Source: Pseudorhizobium flavum
GTDB lineage: Bacteria; Pseudomonadota; Alphaproteobacteria; Rhizobiales; Rhizobiaceae
Direction of reading: 5' to 3'
Assembly (NCBI RefSeq): GCF_902502825.2
Contig: NZ_LR723670.1
Location: 1,302,001-1,366,000, forward strand
Length of the DNA: 64,000 nucleotides
In this document: piece by piece, positions 48,241-56,919 of the stretch
Numbering within the stretch: the first letter of the stretch is position 1
How the letters are laid out: every line of letters starts with the position of its first letter
The notes under the pieces: model-generated
Told to the model about the DNA's origin: nothing
Seen by the model: only the letters and a program-made list of their open reading frames with translations
Databases searched by the model: none
Made by a program: the position numbers and the translations under genes

Positions 48241-48299
48241 CTCACTCACAAGGCGGGAAGACAACAAACACCGCCAAGCAAAACAGTGAGGCAGACAAC
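48241..48299 (+). promoter_or_regulatory. ldtR leader hairpin that covers the Shine-Dalgarno
   Basis: CTCACT (48241-48246) pairs with AGTGAG (48285-48290), and inside it GGCGG (48252-48256) pairs with CCGCC (48271-48275). The only SD-like element, GAGG (48288-48291), lies 8 nt before the ATG at 48300 and is mostly in the stem. Pairing is seen in sequence; a regulatory role is inference. Confidence 0.45.
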
Positions 48300-48812
48300 A
48301 TGAACACGAAGCTGAAGCCGCAGGCAGCCGTCGCTGCCGAAACCCGCGAAGATGCAATCCGCTCGCTCTACCTGGAATCCCTTCACCTGGTCGAGCGTCT
48401 CCACCGCCGCCTTCTCGACGTCATCAAGGACGAGTTCGACCGCCAGGGCCGTGACGACATCAACGCAGTCCAGGCGCTGCTGCTTTTCAACATCGGCAAT
48501 TCGGAACTCTCGGCCGGTGAGCTTCGCTCGCGGGGCTACTACCTCGGCTCGAACGTCTCCTACAACGTCAAGAAGCTGGTCGACCTCGGCTTCATCAACC
48601 ACCAGCGCTCCCGCATCGACCGCCGGTCGGTTCGCATCAGCCTGACCGAGGAAGGCCAGGAGATCGCCGAAACCGTCGCCAAGCTCTACGAGCGCCATAT
48701 TGGCTCGATCGAGAAGGTCGGCGGCATCGGCGAGGGCGAGTTCGCCCAGATGAACAAGCTCCTGCAGCGCCTCGACCGCTTCTGGAACGATACCATCGCC
48801 TACCGCCTCTGA
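48300..48812 (+). CDS. ldtR: MarR family regulator LdtR
   Basis: 170-residue winged-helix regulator. LdtR (studied in Liberibacter asiaticus and Sinorhizobium) controls the adjacent L,D-transpeptidase gene ldtP and osmotic-stress tolerance. The helix-turn-helix region SELSAGELRSRGYYLGSNVS is followed by the wing FINHQRSRIDRRSVRISLT. The N-terminal helix (SLYLESLHLVERLHRRLLDV) forms the dimer. It has its own foldable leader and a terminator, with ldtP 287 nt downstream. Confidence 0.9.
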   Translation: MNTKLKPQAAVAAETREDAIRSLYLESLHLVERLHRRLLDVIKDEFDRQGRDDINAVQALLLFNIGNSELSAGELRSRGYYLGSNVSYNVKKLVDLGFINHQRSRIDRRSVRISLTEEGQEIAETVAKLYERHIGSIEKVGGIGEGEFAQMNKLLQRLDRFWNDTIAYRL

Positions 48813-48838
48813 TCCGCGACACTCCTCCAGTCGCCATC

Positions 48839-48871
48839 AAAACCGGACGCGTCCCTGCGCGGCCGGTTTTT
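48839..48871 (+). terminator. Intrinsic terminator after ldtR
   Basis: AAAACCGG (48839-48846) pairs with CCGGTTTT (48863-48870), with an A-G mismatch and an inner CGCG/CGCG stem; followed by a T-run. Confidence 0.75.
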
Positions 48872-49098
48872 GCGTTGCCGGAAAACCACAGCGCTCTGCC
48901 CCCATCGCCCGTCACGACCTTGTCATCGCTGTCATCGCCCGGTGGCCTTCGCCGAGACACGAATTGGCCATATTGCCGTGTGATCCGCGCTATCGGGTCG
49001 CTGGGACTGGAATCACCCATTGGGGTCGTCGCCGGCTGCGCAATTTGCGCCTTTGTTAACCATGTACCGCTAGGTCTGAACGGCAGCTGCGGGATGAG

Positions 49099-50445
49099 AT
49101 GGGTAGGATGATGTCGAAGAAGATCGGATCGGAACAGGTTTCTCGCCGGATGCTCCTGCGCTCGGCTGCAACGTTCGGCGCAGCGGCGCTTGCCGCGCCG
49201 GCACTCGCCCAGACGGCGATCGACAACCTGATCGCGGCGCCGCGCCGCGGGACCTGGGACGACCAGTTCGACGCCAAGGGCAGCTCGCGCACGGTGGCTG
49301 CCGTCGCCACGCACAATCCGGTTCTCGGTTCCCATGCGCCGGTGAACATCCAGCAGGCGATCATGAACTACCAGATGATCGTTTCCAACGGTGGCTGGCC
49401 GGAGATCAATCCGGCGCAGACGCTGCGTCTCGGCGTGGTCGATCCGTCCGTGCAGCAGGTTCGCCAGCGCTTGATGATCTCGGGCGACTTGCCGCAATCC
49501 GCCGGCATGTCGGCAGCATTCGATTCCTATGTCGACGGTGCGGTGAAGCGCTTCCAGGCCCGCCATGGCCTTCCGGCCGACGGGGTCATGGGCGAGTTCA
49601 CCGTCAAGGCGATGAATGTCCCCGCCGCGACACGCCTGCACCAGCTCGAAACCAACCTCGTGCGCTTGCAGTCCATGTCCTCTGCGGATCTCGGTCGTCG
49701 CTATGTCATGGTCAACATCCCCGCCGCCTACATCGAAGCGGTGGAGAATGGTCGCGTCGCGCTCCGCAATACGGCCGTTGTCGGCAAGATCGACCGTCCG
49801 ACCCATGTCATCAACTCGAAGATCTACGAAGTCATCCTCAATCCGTACTGGACGGCACCGCGCTCCATCGTCGAGAAGGACATCGTGCCGCTGATGCGCA
49901 AGGACCCCACCTACCTGACGCGCAACAACATCCGCCTCTTCGACGGCAACGGCAACGAGGTGGCGCCGGAGACTGTGGATTGGCATGCGGAGAAGGCGCC
50001 AAACCTGATGTTCCGTCAGGACCCCGGCAAGATCAACGCCATGGCCTCGACCAAGATCAACTTCCACAATCCGAACAACGAGTACATGCACGACACGCCG
50101 CAGCAGGGCCTGTTCAACAAGCTGATGCGGTTCGAGTCCTCAGGCTGCATTCGTGCGCAGAACGTCCGTGACCTGACGACATGGCTGCTCCGGGAAACCC
50201 CCGGCTGGGACCGGCAGAACATGGAGCGGGTTATCGCCAGCCGCGTCAGCACCCCGATCAAGCTGACCGAGGAAGTGCCGATCTACATCGTCTATATCAG
50301 CGCCTGGTCTGCCGCCGACGGCATTGTCCAGTTCCGCGACGACATCTATCAGATGGACGGTGCAACTGAGCTTGCGCTGCAGACGACGACCGGCGTCGAG
50401 CAATCCGCTGGGCCGATCAGCGAAGAAGACTTCCTGCCGCAGTAA
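49099..50445 (+). CDS. ldtP: L,D-transpeptidase LdtP
   Basis: Periplasmic enzyme that forms 3-3 peptidoglycan crosslinks or anchors proteins; 448 residues. N-terminus has a twin-arginine-like signal (SRRMLLRSAATFGAA, cleavage near ALA). A PG-binding domain follows around residues 110-180 (VKRFQARHGLPADGVMGEFT). The YkuD domain has the catalytic Cys350 in SSGCIRAQN and the upstream His in HDTPQQGL. Internal ATG at 49108 or 49111 could also be the start. A terminator follows. Confidence 0.92.
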   Translation: MGRMMSKKIGSEQVSRRMLLRSAATFGAAALAAPALAQTAIDNLIAAPRRGTWDDQFDAKGSSRTVAAVATHNPVLGSHAPVNIQQAIMNYQMIVSNGGWPEINPAQTLRLGVVDPSVQQVRQRLMISGDLPQSAGMSAAFDSYVDGAVKRFQARHGLPADGVMGEFTVKAMNVPAATRLHQLETNLVRLQSMSSADLGRRYVMVNIPAAYIEAVENGRVALRNTAVVGKIDRPTHVINSKIYEVILNPYWTAPRSIVEKDIVPLMRKDPTYLTRNNIRLFDGNGNEVAPETVDWHAEKAPNLMFRQDPGKINAMASTKINFHNPNNEYMHDTPQQGLFNKLMRFESSGCIRAQNVRDLTTWLLRETPGWDRQNMERVIASRVSTPIKLTEEVPIYIVYISAWSAADGIVQFRDDIYQMDGATELALQTTTGVEQSAGPISEEDFLPQ

Positions 50446-50465
50446 GCTGCGCATCCCGAGACATT

Positions 50466-50495
50466 CGAAGCCGCGGCGGCATGCCGCGGCTTTTC
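50466..50495 (+). terminator. Intrinsic terminator after ldtP
   Basis: AAGCCGCGGC (50468-50477) pairs with GCCGCGGCTT (50483-50492), loop GGCAT, then TTC. Confidence 0.8.
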
Positions 50496-50612
50496 GCGTC
50501 TTGGGGTCCAGGGGCGTAACACTTCAAATCACGTGCGCCGTATTGCCGAATTCCGGGCCACCCGTTAAGACGCGGGGGCACAAGCATCCCGACCCCTTGA
50601 GGAGCCCTGCCA

Positions 50613-51902
50613 ATGTCGAATACCGACGCCTTCTTCTCCCGCCCGCTTGCCGAATCCGATCCGGAGATCTTTGGCGCGATCGAGAAGGAGCTTGGTCGCC
50701 AGCGCCACGAGATCGAGCTGATCGCCTCCGAGAACATCGTCTCCCGTGCCGTGCTCGAAGCCCAGGGCTCGATCATGACCAACAAGTATGCCGAGGGCTA
50801 TCCCGGCAAGCGCTATTACGGCGGCTGCCAGTTCGTGGACATCGCCGAGGAACTGGCGATCGAGCGGGCCAAGAAGCTCTTCGGCGTCAACTTCGCCAAC
50901 GTCCAGCCGAATTCCGGTTCGCAGATGAACCAGGCCGTGTTCCTGGCGCTCCTGCAGCCGGGCGACACCTTCATGGGCCTCGACCTGAACTCGGGTGGTC
51001 ATCTGACCCATGGCTCGCCGGTCAACATGTCCGGCAAATGGTTCAACGTCGTTTCCTATGGCGTGCGCGAGGACGATCACCAGCTCGACATGGATGAAGT
51101 CGCGCGCAAGGCCGAGGAGCACAAGCCGAAGCTTATCATTGCCGGTGGCACCGCCTATTCGCGCGTCTGGGACTGGAAGCGTTTCCGCGAGATCGCCGAT
51201 TCTGTCGGCGCCTACCTCATGGTCGACATGGCCCATATCGCCGGCCTGGTCGCGGGCGGCGTACATCCCTCGCCGTTCCCGCATTGCCATGTCGCCACCA
51301 CCACGACCCATAAGTCCCTGCGCGGCCCGCGTGGCGGCATGATCCTGACGAATGACGAGGATCTGGCGAAGAAGTTCAACTCCGCCGTCTTCCCGGGCCT
51401 GCAGGGCGGCCCGCTCATGCATGTCATCGCCGCCAAGGCCGTCGCCTTCGGCGAGGCGCTGAAGCCGGAATTCAAGGATTACGCCGCGCAGATCGTCAGG
51501 AACGCCAAGGTGCTCTCCGAGACCCTGGTCAAGGGCGGACTCGACATCGTCTCCGGCGGTACCGAGAACCACCTGATGCTGGTCGACCTGCGCAAGAAGA
51601 ACGCCACCGGCAAGCGCGCGGAGGCGGCACTTGGGCGCGGCTACATCACCTGCAACAAGAACGGCATTCCTTTCGATCCGGAAAAGCCCTTCGTCACTTC
51701 CGGCATCCGTCTGGGTACCCCGGCGGGTACGACGCGCGGCTTCAAGGAGGGTGAGTTCACCGAGATCGGCAACCTGATCGTCGAAGTCCTCGACGGCCTG
51801 AAGGCGGCCAATTCCGACGAGGGCAATGCCGCGGTCGAGGCGGCGGTACGCGAGAAGGTCGTGGCGCTGACCGACCGCTTCCCGATGTACCCCTATATGT
51901 GA
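50613..51902 (+). CDS. glyA: Serine hydroxymethyltransferase
   Basis: PLP enzyme that interconverts serine and glycine with tetrahydrofolate, the main source of one-carbon units; 429 residues. The PLP-binding lysine is Lys234 in [33 protein letters not shown] and [16 protein letters not shown] are signature segments. Start ATG 50613 behind TTGAGGAG. It heads the run glyA-nrdR-ribD-ribE. Confidence 0.97.
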   Translation: MSNTDAFFSRPLAESDPEIFGAIEKELGRQRHEIELIASENIVSRAVLEAQGSIMTNKYAEGYPGKRYYGGCQFVDIAEELAIERAKKLFGVNFANVQPNSGSQMNQAVFLALLQPGDTFMGLDLNSGGHLTHGSPVNMSGKWFNVVSYGVREDDHQLDMDEVARKAEEHKPKLIIAGGTAYSRVWDWKRFREIADSVGAYLMVDMAHIAGLVAGGVHPSPFPHCHVATTTTHKSLRGPRGGMILTNDEDLAKKFNSAVFPGLQGGPLMHVIAAKAVAFGEALKPEFKDYAAQIVRNAKVLSETLVKGGLDIVSGGTENHLMLVDLRKKNATGKRAEAALGRGYITCNKNGIPFDPEKPFVTSGIRLGTPAGTTRGFKEGEFTEIGNLIVEVLDGLKAANSDEGNAAVEAAVREKVVALTDRFPMYPYM

Positions 51903-51918
51903 AGCTGAAGGAGCGGGA

Positions 51919-52398
51919 ATGCGCTGCCCCTATTGCGGTTCTGAAGACACTCAGGTCAAGGATTCGCGCCCGGCGGAGGATAATACCTCCATCCGCCGGC
52001 GGCGCATCTGCCCCGATTGCGGCGGACGCTTCACCACCTTCGAGCGGGTGCAACTGCGCGAGCTGATGGTCTTGAAGAAAACCGGTCGCAAGGTGCCCTT
52101 CGACCGCGACAAGCTGGTGCGCTCCTTCCAGATCGCGCTGCGCAAGCGGCCGGTCGACGGCGATCGGATCGAGCGGGCCGTCTCCGGTATCGTCCGTCGG
52201 CTGGAAAGCTCGGGGGAGACGGAGATCTCATCCGAACAGATCGGCCTGCAGGTGCTGGAGGCATTGAAGAGCCTCGATGACGTCGCCTTCGTCCGCTACG
52301 CCTCGGTTTACCGGGATTTCTCCCATGCGGAGGACTTCGAGAAGGTGATCGAGGAGATCAACGCCAAGATCGCCCGCGATCCCGGGCTCGAGCCCTGA
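51919..52398 (+). CDS. nrdR: Transcriptional repressor NrdR
   Basis: Zinc-ribbon plus ATP-cone repressor of ribonucleotide reductase genes; 159 residues. The zinc ribbon [15 protein letters not shown] pairs with [13 protein letters not shown], and the ATP-cone follows ([17 protein letters not shown]). Located 16 nt after glyA and 4 nt before ribD, a conserved order that links dNTP control with riboflavin genes. Confidence 0.97.
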   Translation: MRCPYCGSEDTQVKDSRPAEDNTSIRRRRICPDCGGRFTTFERVQLRELMVLKKTGRKVPFDRDKLVRSFQIALRKRPVDGDRIERAVSGIVRRLESSGETEISSEQIGLQVLEALKSLDDVAFVRYASVYRDFSHAEDFEKVIEEINAKIARDPGLEP

Positions 52399-52402
52399 TC
52401 CC

Positions 52403-53494
52403 ATGAGCGTGACGCCACAGGACCGGCGATACATGGCGGCTGCCATGCGGCTGTCGCGCTGGCACACCGGGCTGACCGCCACCAATCCCTCTGTTGCCGC
52501 ACTTGTCGTGAAGGATGGCGCGATCGTCGGCCGCGCCGTGACCGCACCTGGCGGCCGGCCCCATGCGGAAACGCAGGCGCTTTCCGAAGCCGGCGAGAAG
52601 GCAAGGGGGGCGACCCTCTACGTCACGCTCGAGCCCTGCTCGCACCACGGCAAGACCCCGCCCTGTGCCGATGCCATCACCGCCGCCGGCGTTGCCCGCG
52701 TCGTCGTCTCGCTGACCGATCCCGATCCCCGCGTTTCCGGGCGCGGCCTTGCCATCCTGCGCGATGCCGGCATCACGGCGGAAAGCGGCGTCCTGGAGGA
52801 GGAGGGACGCAGGACCCTCGCCGCCTATCTCATGCGCCAGACGAGGGGCCGGCCGCAAGTGACTCTGAAGCTTGCGGTTTCGGCGGACGGCATGATCGGC
52901 AGGAGAGGCGAGGGCCAAATCGCCATCACCGGTCTCGCCGCCCGCGCCCAGGTGCATGTGCTGCGTGCCGAGATGGACGCCATCCTCGTCGGCATCGGCA
53001 CAGCGCTCGCCGACGATCCCGAACTCACCTGCCGAACGCCCGGTCTGGAAGCCCGCTCGCCGCTCCGCATCGTGCTGGATCGCCGGCTGGAACTGCCGCC
53101 GATCTCGAAGCTCGTGCGATCGGCTAACAACGTGCCGGTGCTCGTGGCGTCCATTGCTGGTCCCGCGGCGTCATCTGAGCTGAACGCGCGCCGCGCCGCG
53201 CTCGCCGATGCCGGCGTCGGGCTGCTTGAAGCCGAGACACTCGGCACCTTCCTCTCGGGGCTCGCTGCCCGCGGCATCTCCTCGCTGCTGGTCGAGGGTG
53301 GCGCCCGTGTCGTCCAGGGCTTTCTTGCAGCCGGCCTCGTCGACCGCGTCCTACTCTTCGAAGGCGCCGCCACTGTGGGCGAGGGTGGCCTTGCATCGCC
53401 GCTCACGCGCTCCGATATGCGGGACGGCTTCCGCCTCCAGCGCGAATATGCCTTCGGCCCTGATCGGCTCTTCGAATACGAAAGGTTTTCCTGA
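52403..53494 (+). CDS. ribD: Riboflavin biosynthesis deaminase/reductase RibD
   Basis: Bifunctional enzyme that deaminates and then reduces the pyrimidine intermediate made from GTP. 363 residues. The zinc deaminase domain carries HAETQAL and EPCSHHGKTPPCADAI (with the His, Glu and two Cys). The reductase domain follows from about residue 150 (VTLKLAVSADGMIGRR) to SSLLVEGGARVVQ. The stop overlaps the ribE ATG by 1 nt (TGATG). Confidence 0.96.
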   Translation: MSVTPQDRRYMAAAMRLSRWHTGLTATNPSVAALVVKDGAIVGRAVTAPGGRPHAETQALSEAGEKARGATLYVTLEPCSHHGKTPPCADAITAAGVARVVVSLTDPDPRVSGRGLAILRDAGITAESGVLEEEGRRTLAAYLMRQTRGRPQVTLKLAVSADGMIGRRGEGQIAITGLAARAQVHVLRAEMDAILVGIGTALADDPELTCRTPGLEARSPLRIVLDRRLELPPISKLVRSANNVPVLVASIAGPAASSELNARRAALADAGVGLLEAETLGTFLSGLAARGISSLLVEGGARVVQGFLAAGLVDRVLLFEGAATVGEGGLASPLTRSDMRDGFRLQREYAFGPDRLFEYERFS

Positions 53495-54108
53495 TGTTCA
53501 CGGGTATCGTCACCGATGTCGGCACGGTTTCCAGCGTCACGCCGATGGATAAGGGCGTACGGCTGAGGATTGCCACCGCCTATGACCCGAGGACCATCGA
53601 GATCGGCGCCTCCATCGCCCATTCCGGCGTCTGCCTTACCGTGACGGCGCTGCCGGGCGAGGGGGAGAATGCCCGCTGGTTCGAAGTCGAGGCCTGGGAG
53701 GAGGCGCTCAGGCTCACGACCATCGCTGGCTGGAGCGAGGGCACGCGCGTCAACCTGGAACGGGCGCTGAAGATCGGCGATGAACTCGGTGGCCACATCG
53801 TCTCCGGCCATGTCGACGGCAAGGCCGAGATCCTCTCGGGTGAGCCGGAAGGCGAGGCGGTGCGCATCCGCCTGCGGGCTCCCGAGGCACTCGCCCGTTT
53901 CGTCGCGCCGAAGGGTTCGGTTGCGCTGGACGGCACCTCGCTCACCGTCAACGCCGTCGACGGCGTCGATTTCGATGTACTCCTCATCCGCCACACGCTC
54001 GCCGTCACCACTTGGGGCGATCGCAAGCCCCGCGATTTCGTCAACTTCGAGGTCGACACCATGGCGCGCTACGCCGCACGGCTGGCGGAATTTCCGGTGA
54101 AGGGCTGA
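53494..54108 (+). CDS. ribE: Riboflavin synthase alpha chain
   Basis: Joins two lumazine molecules to give riboflavin; 204 residues made of two lumazine-binding repeats. MFTGIVTDVGTVSSV is the invariant start; the repeats carry HSGVCLTVTAL and ALDGTSLTVNAVDG; LGGHIVSGHVDG is conserved. Overlaps ribD. The gene is called ribE or ribC in different species. It is followed by a 5-kb accessory stretch before ribH. Confidence 0.96.
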   Translation: MFTGIVTDVGTVSSVTPMDKGVRLRIATAYDPRTIEIGASIAHSGVCLTVTALPGEGENARWFEVEAWEEALRLTTIAGWSEGTRVNLERALKIGDELGGHIVSGHVDGKAEILSGEPEGEAVRIRLRAPEALARFVAPKGSVALDGTSLTVNAVDGVDFDVLLIRHTLAVTTWGDRKPRDFVNFEVDTMARYAARLAEFPVKG

Positions 54109-54123
54109 CACCACCGAACGGCC

Positions 54124-54780
54124 TCATCTTCCGTTGTTCGCTCCAGCCATAAACACCGCCCGTTGTGCCTCAAAAGCGCGCCGGTAGGCGGGACGCGCCT
54201 GACCGCGCGCCACATAGGCCGCGAGGTTCGGATATTCCTCCAGAAGCCCCGCGCCCTCCAGCCGCCGCAGCACGGTCACCATCAGGATATCCGCCGCGCT
54301 GAACGCGCCGTCCAGCCAGTCGGCATCACTCAGCCGGGCGGAAAGCTGGCCAAGGCGCCGGCGGATGCGGTCTTCCACCATGCCGAGGCGCTCCTGGTAC
54401 CAGTTCCGGTCGCCCTCCAGGTACCCCGCCATCTCGCGCTCGACGATCACCGGCTCCATGGTGCTGAGCGCCGCAAACATCCAGCTGATCGCCCGTGCAC
54501 GGGCCTCCGGATCCTCCGGCAAGAGCCCCGGATGGTGCTCGGCGATATGCAGCACGATCGCTCCGGTTTCGAACAGGGCAAGCCCGGGCTCTTCATAGGT
54601 CGGGATTTGCCCGAATGGCTGGAGCGCCAGATGCGCCGGCTCCTTCATCGCCTGAAACGACAGCAGGCGAACCTCGTATGGTAAACCAACCTCTTCGAGC
54701 GCCCAGCGCACCCGCATGTCGCGGGCATGACCCTGCCCGCGATCGGGTGAGTTTTCGAATGCCGTGATGGTGATGCTCAT
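54124..54780 (-). CDS. Glutathione S-transferase family protein
   Basis: 218 residues. The thioredoxin-fold N-domain (ITAFENSPDRGQGHARDMRV, LPYEVRLLSF, LQPFGQIPTYEEPGLALFET) and an all-helical C-domain are clear. It is a GST of the YfcG/beta-type style. Start ATG 54780. Convergent with ribE. Substrate unknown. Confidence 0.9.
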   Translation of the reverse strand: MSITITAFENSPDRGQGHARDMRVRWALEEVGLPYEVRLLSFQAMKEPAHLALQPFGQIPTYEEPGLALFETGAIVLHIAEHHPGLLPEDPEARARAISWMFAALSTMEPVIVEREMAGYLEGDRNWYQERLGMVEDRIRRRLGQLSARLSDADWLDGAFSAADILMVTVLRRLEGAGLLEEYPNLAAYVARGQARPAYRRAFEAQRAVFMAGANNGR

Positions 54781-54949
54781 CCCTGCCTCCTGTGGTTTCC
54801 CTGAAGACGGCCGGCGAGGACGCATTCCGACATCCGGCGCCATCGGCGAGGGGCAATCCCGCCGGGGCATCTCGTCGCAACCGTGGCGCCCACCTTCGCA
54901 ATTGCCACAGCATCGCCTATGTAGAGTGCTATAGACAGGACCCGTAGTC

Positions 54950-55417
54950 ATGCATCCCGATCTCAATGCCAGGGCGGCCCACTCCGCCGCCATCCGCGAG
55001 CGTGCCGCCGCTGAGATGAAGGCGATCGGCGTCGACGAAGCCTTCATCGCGAAGCTCGTCGATACCTTCTACGGCCGCGTGCTTGCCCATCCCGAGCTCG
55101 GCCCGGTCTTCGATGCGCGCCTTGCAGGCCGCTGGCCGCAGCACATGGAGAAGATGAAGGCCTTCTGGTCCTCCGTCGCCTTCCGCACCGGTGCCTATGG
55201 CGGCAAGCCTGTCCAGGCCCATATGGGCGTTGCGAACATGACGCCGGACCTCTTTCCGCAATGGCTGTCGTTGTTTGCTGACACCCTCGATGACATTGCG
55301 CCTAGCGAGGAAGCCAAGGCCTGGTTCATGGCGACCGCCGAGCGCATTGCCAGGAGCCTGACGCTGTCGCTTTTCTACAATCCCGCACTCGACGATCCGG
55401 CCCTGCGCCGAAGCTGA
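54950..55417 (+). CDS. Group III truncated haemoglobin
   Basis: 155-residue small globin (trHbIII). The proximal His is His91 in KPVQAHMGVA and the E-helix region HMEKMKAFWSSVAFRTG is typical. Group III proteins are proposed to handle oxygen, nitric oxide or peroxide under low oxygen. Divergent from the GST gene (170 bp between the starts). Confidence 0.9.
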   Translation: MHPDLNARAAHSAAIRERAAAEMKAIGVDEAFIAKLVDTFYGRVLAHPELGPVFDARLAGRWPQHMEKMKAFWSSVAFRTGAYGGKPVQAHMGVANMTPDLFPQWLSLFADTLDDIAPSEEAKAWFMATAERIARSLTLSLFYNPALDDPALRRS

Positions 55418-55490
55418 TCGATCCTCGGCGGCCGCCCGCGCAAAGTGGCCTTTGCTTGACTTCCATGCCCGCAGGGCCCATGTTCGAGCC

Positions 55491-55550
55491 ATGTTGACTG
55501 ACCGCCTCCATAACCGTCTCAAGCGGGTGTGCCTCATCGCAGGCACCTGA
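55491..55550 (+). CDS. Short leader ORF ending in CLIAGT upstream of rnk paralog 1
   Basis: 19-codon frame (MLTDRLHNRLKRVCLIAGT) that stops at 55548-55550. It lies 160 bp upstream of the first Rnk-like gene. The same CLIAG ending and the identical nucleotides TGCCTCATCGCAGG recur in the ORF at 56159. A GC hairpin follows 20 nt later. It looks like a regulatory upstream ORF; I do not recognise a named family. Confidence 0.5.
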   Translation: MLTDRLHNRLKRVCLIAGT

Positions 55551-55569
55551 CCCCCGGCTCGGTCGCGTC

Positions 55570-55589
55570 GCGCCCCGGCCGTGGGGCGC
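55570..55589 (+). other. GC-rich hairpin after the first leader ORF
   Basis: GCGCCCC (55570-55576) pairs with GGGGCGC (55583-55589), loop GGCCGT, followed after 9 nt by TTTT. CCCC at 55552-55555 could instead pair with GGGG at 55583-55586, so alternative folds exist. Confidence 0.5.
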
Positions 55590-55709
55590 ATAGGCAGCTT
55601 TTCCGCGAAATCCGGTCGAAGCCTGCCCTTGGGGGCGACAGTCAGTTTTCCACATCAACAGTCACCGCAGCGCAATCTCGCCTGCGTACAAGTCAGCGAG
55701 GATCCAGCA

Positions 55710-56162
55710 ATGGCTCCCAACAAGAACACACGCCGCAAGCCGGCCATCATCGTCACCCAGTCGGATCACGAGCGGCTGTCGCGTCTCGCCGAGGCGCATG
55801 CCGATCGCAATCCCGACGTATCCGAAGAACTTCTGGCCGAACTGGACCGCGCACGGGTCGTGCAGGACGGCAAGATCGATACGGATGTCGTGCGCATGGG
55901 CTCGACCTTGCGCTTCACCAGCGACCTCGGCGAGGACCGCACCGTCACGCTCGTCTTTCCGGGCGAAGCCGATATCGCGGCCGGCAAGATCTCTATCCTC
56001 ACCCCCATAGGTGCGGCCCTGATCGGGCTGTCCGCCGGCCACTCGATCGACTGGACGGCGCGAGACGGCCGCGTCCATCGCCTCACCGTAGAGACCGTGC
56101 AGGTGCCGGCGGAAAGCCAGGCGGCCTCTACCGCCCCAGCGGAGCTGCGGCCGGCATCATGA
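55710..56162 (+). CDS. Rnk-like nucleoside diphosphate kinase regulator, copy 1
   Basis: 150 residues. A helical N-terminal segment (IIVTQSDHERLSRLAEAHA) is followed by a GreA/GreB-type C-terminal domain (RTVTLVFPGEADIAAGKISI, TPIGAALIGLSAGHSIDW). This is the build of Rnk, which interacts with RNA polymerase and affects nucleotide levels in gammaproteobacteria. Start ATG 55710 behind GAGG. Its stop overlaps the ATG of the second leader ORF (ATGA at 56159-56162). Confidence 0.85.
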   Translation: MAPNKNTRRKPAIIVTQSDHERLSRLAEAHADRNPDVSEELLAELDRARVVQDGKIDTDVVRMGSTLRFTSDLGEDRTVTLVFPGEADIAAGKISILTPIGAALIGLSAGHSIDWTARDGRVHRLTVETVQVPAESQAASTAPAELRPAS

Positions 56163-56221
56163 TCCGCGTTCTGCCGCCTTGCCGCCTCTCGCTCTACGGA
56201 GGCTGCCTCATCGCAGGATAG
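56159..56221 (+). CDS. Short leader ORF ending in CLIAG upstream of rnk paralog 2
   Basis: 20-codon frame (MIRVLPPCRLSLYGGCLIAG) that stops at 56219-56221. Its ATG overlaps the stop of Rnk copy 1. It shares CLIAG and 14 identical nucleotides with the ORF at 55491, although the rest of the peptide differs, and is likewise followed by a hairpin and a Rnk-like gene 92 bp downstream. Confidence 0.5.
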   Translation: MIRVLPPCRLSLYGGCLIAG

Positions 56222-56224
56222 TTG

Positions 56225-56254
56225 CCCCTGCACCGCGTTTCGCGCGGGCAGGGG
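56225..56254 (+). other. GC-rich hairpin after the second leader ORF
   Basis: CCCCTGC (56225-56231) pairs with GCAGGGG (56248-56254); inside, CGCG (56234-56237) pairs with CGCG (56241-56244), loop TTT. No T-run follows, so a leader structure is more likely than a terminator. Confidence 0.5.
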
Positions 56255-56312
56255 ATCTCCCGTTCATGTTCAAATGTGCGCGCTCCCCCCCGGAGCAAAG
56301 GAGAACTGCGAT

Positions 56313-56852
56313 ATGTCCAAGGACAACATCATCCTCACCACGAAGGATTTCACCATACTGGAAGCCATGTCCGACAACCCGCGGGTCCGGCCGGACCTGC
56401 TCGTCCCGCATATCCGCCGCAAGCTCTATGCTGCGATCGTCGTCTTCCGCCAGGACCTGCCGGAAGGGGTGGCGAGCGTCAACAGCCGCGTCACCTTCCG
56501 AGTCGATGGCGGTGCGACCGACACTCGGGTTCTCTCGACCGGCCAGGTCGAGGCGCCGGTCGGCATGTTCCTGCCGATCACCACGCCGAGAGGCTTGGCC
56601 TTGCTCGGGCTTTCCGAAGGTCAGGAGGCAGTTGTGGACAATACCGACGGACGCGAGGAGCGGATCGTACTCGAGAAGGTGGAATATCAGCCCGAGGCGG
56701 CACGGCGAGAGCGCATGGCTTCAAAGAGCGAGCCCGCTTCCACGCAGCACAAGCCGTTGCTTCGCGTGGTGTCCGGCGGCATGAAGGACGTGCGCCGCCC
56801 CGTCCCAGTCATGTCGGACGGTTTTGACGACCCGGGCCCGTCGGCCGCTTGA
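56313..56852 (+). CDS. Rnk-like protein, copy 2
   Basis: 179 residues, paralogous in layout to the previous gene: the segment ITTPRGLALLGLSEGQEAVV corresponds to TPIGAALIGLSAGHSIDW of copy 1. It carries an extra C-terminal tail of about 50 residues and its N-terminal half is more diverged (VVFRQDLPEGVASVNSRVTF). Start ATG 56313 behind AAAGGAGA. A hairpin (56873-56893) lies past the stop, before the EamA gene. Confidence 0.72.
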   Translation: MSKDNIILTTKDFTILEAMSDNPRVRPDLLVPHIRRKLYAAIVVFRQDLPEGVASVNSRVTFRVDGGATDTRVLSTGQVEAPVGMFLPITTPRGLALLGLSEGQEAVVDNTDGREERIVLEKVEYQPEAARRERMASKSEPASTQHKPLLRVVSGGMKDVRRPVPVMSDGFDDPGPSAA

Positions 56853-56919
56853 GCCGCGCCAGCCTGGCGTGACGCGGGCCGGGAAGGCCCGCGGTTCCAT
56901 GAGAGTAAGAAGGAACAGC

